The notes under the pieces: generated by a model | Database searches by the model: none | Told to the model about the DNA's origin: nothing | Seen by the model: only the letters and a program-made list of their open reading frames with translations | Source: Planctomycetota bacterium | GTDB lineage: Bacteria; Planctomycetota; UBA8108; UBA1146 | NCBI GenBank assembly: GCA_028825265.1 | Contig: JAPKAM010000016.1 | Span: 1 to 36,787 of the forward strand | Reading direction: 5' to 3' | DNA: 36,787 bases | Made by a program: the position numbers and the translations under genes | Shown: piece by piece, positions 33,874 through 36,787 of the stretch | Layout: each line of letters starts with the position of its first letter | How positions within the stretch are numbered: position 1 is the stretch's first letter

Positions 33874-35820
33874 ATGTCGGAAACGATCGAAAACTTGTTC
33901 CAGGAGGGGCGCTCATTCCCGCCACCAGAAGCTTTTTCCAGGGATGCCAATGCCAGCCACGAGATCTATTCTCGGGCTGCTGCAGACCCCCAGGGATTCT
34001 GGGTCGAGGAAGCGAAAAAGTTGCAATGGAGTCGCCCCTGGGAGCAGGTTCTCGACGACAGCGATGCCCCTTTTTACCGCTGGTTTGTCGGTGGCACGCT
34101 CAATGTGACCGAGTCGTGCCTCGACCGACATGTCGCCACCAACCCCGATCGGACCGCCTTCCACTGGGAGGGCGAAGCGGGCGATTCTCGATCCCTCAGT
34201 TACCAGCAACTACTGGCTGAGGTGTGCCGCTGCTCCAACGGTCTCAAGCAGATGGGAGTCGGCAAGGGTGACACCGTCGCCATCTACATGGGAATGGTCC
34301 CGGAGATCGTCGTGGCGATGCTCGCCTGTGCCCGTATTGGAGCGGCCCATTCGGTGATCTTCGGTGGATTCAGCGCCGACAGTCTGCGCGATAGGATCGA
34401 CGACTGTTCCTGCAAGGCGGTCATCACCCAGGACGGCTCCTGGCGGCGCGGCAAGGTGGTTGCGCTCAAGAAGAATGTCGACGATGCGCTGATCGGACAG
34501 CAAACGGTTGAAAACGTGCTGGTTCTGAAACGTGCTGGGAATGATGTGGATTGGCAGCAGGATCGAGATCATTGGTGGCACGATGTCATTCCACAACAAG
34601 AGGACCGTTGTGCCGCAGAAGTGATGGATGCAGAAGACCTGCTGTTCATTCTCTACACATCTGGCAGCACTGGAAAACCGAAGGGGATCGTCCATACCTG
34701 CGGTGGATACCTAACAGGAGTCAGTTCCACGTTTCGTAATGTTTTTGACATCAAGCAGGACGATCTGTTCTGGTGCACCGCCGACTGCGGCTGGATCACC
34801 GGTCACTCCTACATCGTCTACGGCCCACTGGCCAACAACGCCACCAGCCTGATCTACGAGGGAACACCGGACCATCCGGAGCAGGATCGATGGTGGAAAT
34901 TAATCGAGAAGTACAAGGTCTCGATCCTCTATACCGCCCCCACCGCAATCCGAACCTTCATGAAGTGGGGAGAGTCATTCCCTGCCGGCTGCGATCTCAC
35001 CAGTCTGCGCCTGCTCGGTTCGGTCGGTGAACCGATCAATCCCGAGGCCTGGATGTGGTACCACGAACACATCGGTCAAAAACAATGCCCCATCGTCGAC
35101 ACCTGGTGGCAGACAGAGACCGGTTCCATCATGATCACGCCACTGCCCGGTGTCACCACGACCAAGCCGGGTTCAGCAGCGACCGCCTACCCCGGAATCG
35201 ATGCCCGGGTGGTCGATGACGATGGAATTGAAGTGCAACGAGGACACGGTGGAATTCTCGTCATCGACTCGCCCTGGCCATCGATGCTGCGCGGAATTCA
35301 CGGCGATCCTGAGCGCTACCGAGAGGTCTACTGGAGTCGATACGATGGTCTCTATTTCCCAGGGGATGGCTGCAAGGTCGATGAGGATGGGTATTTGTGG
35401 CTCATGGGACGAGTCGACGATGTGATGCTGATCTCCGGTCATAACATCTCCACCACCGAAGTCGAAAGTGCTCTGGTCGACCACCCTGCAGTGGCCGAGG
35501 CAGCGGTGGTCGGGCGCACCGACGATCGTACTGGACAGGCGATTGCTGCCTTCGTGGTGCTTCGCTCCTCGGTCGAGGGACACGATAACTTGATCGGCGA
35601 ATTACGCTCTCACGTCGCCAACAAAATCGGCCCGATCGCAAAGCCATCCAGTATCGTTTTCACTGCCGATCTACCCAAGACCAGGTCGGGTAAAATCATG
35701 AGGCGCTTGCTGAGAGACATCTCAGAAAAGCGCAAGCTCGGCGATGTGACCACACTGGCCAATGTAGACATCGTCGAGGCGATCCGAGATGGAGTTCAAG
35801 ATTCAGGCAGCGAAGAGTAA
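33874..35820 (+). CDS. acs: acetyl-CoA synthetase (AMP-forming)
   Basis: The 648-aa product starts at ATG 33874 with AAAGGGG upstream; E. coli Acs has 652 aa. It activates acetate via acetyl-AMP. Motifs are the ATP loop YTSGSTGKPKGIVHT, WCTADCGWITGHSYIVYGPL, the A4/A5 region DTWWQTETGSIMITPLPG, the hinge GDGCKVDEDGYLWLMGRVDDV, and the C-terminal KTRSGKIMRRLLRD, whose lysine is the site of inhibitory acetylation in studied homologues. The N-terminus (FYRWFVGGTLNVTESCLDRHV) fits acetate- rather than long-chain-specific enzymes. It is transcribed alone, between two divergent or convergent neighbours. Confidence 0.96.
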   Translation: MSETIENLFQEGRSFPPPEAFSRDANASHEIYSRAAADPQGFWVEEAKKLQWSRPWEQVLDDSDAPFYRWFVGGTLNVTESCLDRHVATNPDRTAFHWEGEAGDSRSLSYQQLLAEVCRCSNGLKQMGVGKGDTVAIYMGMVPEIVVAMLACARIGAAHSVIFGGFSADSLRDRIDDCSCKAVITQDGSWRRGKVVALKKNVDDALIGQQTVENVLVLKRAGNDVDWQQDRDHWWHDVIPQQEDRCAAEVMDAEDLLFILYTSGSTGKPKGIVHTCGGYLTGVSSTFRNVFDIKQDDLFWCTADCGWITGHSYIVYGPLANNATSLIYEGTPDHPEQDRWWKLIEKYKVSILYTAPTAIRTFMKWGESFPAGCDLTSLRLLGSVGEPINPEAWMWYHEHIGQKQCPIVDTWWQTETGSIMITPLPGVTTTKPGSAATAYPGIDARVVDDDGIEVQRGHGGILVIDSPWPSMLRGIHGDPERYREVYWSRYDGLYFPGDGCKVDEDGYLWLMGRVDDVMLISGHNISTTEVESALVDHPAVAEAAVVGRTDDRTGQAIAAFVVLRSSVEGHDNLIGELRSHVANKIGPIAKPSSIVFTADLPKTRSGKIMRRLLRDISEKRKLGDVTTLANVDIVEAIRDGVQDSGSEE

Positions 35821-35851
35821 GGTTTTCAGAAACCCGAACAAAGCCACACAA

Positions 35852-35873
35852 AACCCACAGTGAACCCACAGTG
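35852..35873. repeat. 11-bp tandem direct repeat at the acs/M28 junction
   Basis: AACCCACAGTG occurs twice in tandem in the 55-base convergent gap. The second copy runs into a hairpin, ACAGTGA-ATCAG-TCACTGT (35868-35886), which includes the stop codon of the M28 gene. Neither strand has a T-run behind the stem, so it is at best a weak bidirectional terminator. Confidence 0.6.
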
Positions 35874-35875
35874 AA

Positions 35876-36787
35876 TCAGTCACTGTCCGCTTCTGTATCC
35901 CCTCGGGCAGGGTCTGCATCTTGAGCCTGAGCCAGCCCCCAGGATGTCAGAAATGCGAGCCTCGCAACATTCTGCAACTTGGCGGGAATCACATCTTCGA
36001 CATCATCCGAAGGGGTGTGATAGTCCTCGTGAAAACCTCCGAAGAAGAAGACGGAGGGGATCCCTTGCTGAAGAAAGGGCGCCTGGTCCGATCGCTGGAG
36101 CACTGAGTCCATGCCAGTTTCATCGATCTGGAGTTCCAGCAACTTGGCCATTTCATAGATGATCTGGCCGAGAGACTCATCCGATGCTCGACGCCCGACC
36201 TTGACCACCCGCTCCTGATTGCGGGAGATCATATCCATGTTGACCATTCCTGCGATGGAGCCCGCGTCATACCCCCCATCGGCCACGAATGCATTGGAAC
36301 CATGCAAACCCAGTTCTTCCGCATCGAAAGCCACAAACAGAAGAGTCCTTCTGGTTTTCAAACGATTGAGGGCGTACGCCTCTGCCACTTCCAATAACGC
36401 GGCAACCCCCGAGGCGTTGTCATCCGCACCATTGTGAATCTCACCTACGGTTCCACCGCGCGACAGTCCCGGTGACACGCCTCGACCGACATGGTCGTAA
36501 TGCGCTCCGATGACGATGTATTCATCCCGGAGATCTGGGTCGGTGCCCGGCATGCGTCCCACGACGTTTCGCCCCAGACTCAAATCTCTCCCATCCCGGC
36601 GCACTTCCAGCACCAGATGAGGTCTACCCATCACGACGGCCCCCTCTTCCGAGGATTGCCGCATCCAGGACGAGAGTGGTCGTCCCGAGATCTTCCACAT
36701 CTTGTCGATTCCAGCGCCGTGAATTCGGATCACCGGCAGTACAAAAAGTTGCTGGGAATCGGCGGGCGGCCACACCTCGGAGGGCCC
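35876..36787 (-). CDS. M28-family zinc peptidase, 5' end outside the window
   Basis: The frame is open to the right edge, reading GPSEVWPPADSQQLF before the ORF-track GTG at 36775, so the gene is truncated and its start lies outside. The first 50 visible residues (VLPVIRIHGAGIDKMWKISG) look like the end of a PA domain, which often precedes M28. The peptidase domain is complete: GAHYDHVG (zinc histidine and aspartate), HNGADDNASGVAALLEVA (bridging aspartate), AFDAEELGLHGS (catalytic and binding glutamates), NMDMISR (aspartate) and FHEDYHTPSDDVEDV (last histidine). It is probably an exported aminopeptidase; the signal peptide cannot be seen. It converges with acs. Confidence 0.92.
   Translation of the reverse strand, partial: GPSEVWPPADSQQLFVLPVIRIHGAGIDKMWKISGRPLSSWMRQSSEEGAVVMGRPHLVLEVRRDGRDLSLGRNVVGRMPGTDPDLRDEYIVIGAHYDHVGRGVSPGLSRGGTVGEIHNGADDNASGVAALLEVAEAYALNRLKTRRTLLFVAFDAEELGLHGSNAFVADGGYDAGSIAGMVNMDMISRNQERVVKVGRRASDESLGQIIYEMAKLLELQIDETGMDSVLQRSDQAPFLQQGIPSVFFFGGFHEDYHTPSDDVEDVIPAKLQNVARLAFLTSWGLAQAQDADPARGDTEADSD

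Noticed and set aside
1-36787. Defence island, prophage, insertion sequence or CRISPR array
   Set aside because: No transposase, integrase, Cas, restriction or phage genes were seen, and no spaced repeats of CRISPR type occur.

Overview
The window looks like chromosomal DNA from a Gram-negative, Planctomycetota-like bacterium. The evidence is an ECF-type sigma factor divergent from a large Hanks-type Ser/Thr kinase with a DWG (not DFG) motif and C-terminal TPRs, secreted HEAT, TPR and carboxypeptidase-regulatory-like repeat proteins, a LamG/DUF1080-like plus terpenoid-cyclase-like secreted protein, a DUF481 outer-membrane barrel, and an LpxL-type lipid A acyltransferase. The taxonomic call is inference from gene content, not from a marker gene. 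Coding density is high, every gap between genes is under 300 bases, and I see no tRNA, rRNA, CRISPR, insertion sequence or phage.

Layout. 1-293: short tandem repeats and no convincing gene. 294-7375 (minus): three exported proteins in a row, namely an 11-repeat envelope-anchored protein, a TPR plus thioredoxin-fold protein, and a HEAT-repeat protein. 7539-10912 (plus): a ComEC-like channel/hydrolase overlapping mtnA of methionine salvage. 10971-13427 (minus): lipid A acyltransferase, purC and purE, with a 4-base overlap between purC and purE. 13571-16079 (plus): DUF481 protein and a radical SAM enzyme with an unusual C-x8-C-x2-C cysteine motif. 16109-21823 (minus): sigma factor, a Kgd-type 2-oxoglutarate dehydrogenase/decarboxylase that fuses an E2-like domain to E1, and RNase D. 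21894-24401 (plus): the TPR kinase. 24389-26281 (minus): M42 aminopeptidase and sfsA. 26502-29400 (plus): a Trm112-like zinc protein and aceE. 29580-33701 (minus): a secreted toroid-fold protein and ahcY, with a strong terminator behind ahcY. 33874-35820 (plus): acs. 35876-36787 (minus): an M28 peptidase cut off by the window edge.

Functionally the window is rich in acetyl-CoA and 2-oxo-acid chemistry: AceE makes the acetyl unit from pyruvate, Acs from acetate, and the Kgd-like enzyme handles 2-oxoglutarate. It also carries two parts of S-adenosylmethionine recycling, AhcY and MtnA. The most interesting items are the actinobacterial-style E2-E1 fusion beside a PknG-like (kinase plus TPR) kinase and sigma factor, the hairpin that covers the kinase ribosome binding site, and the radical SAM enzyme. 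No complete new defence or mobile system is visible. Start codons were mostly reassigned downstream of the ORF-track starts, using Shine-Dalgarno sites, signal peptides and family length.
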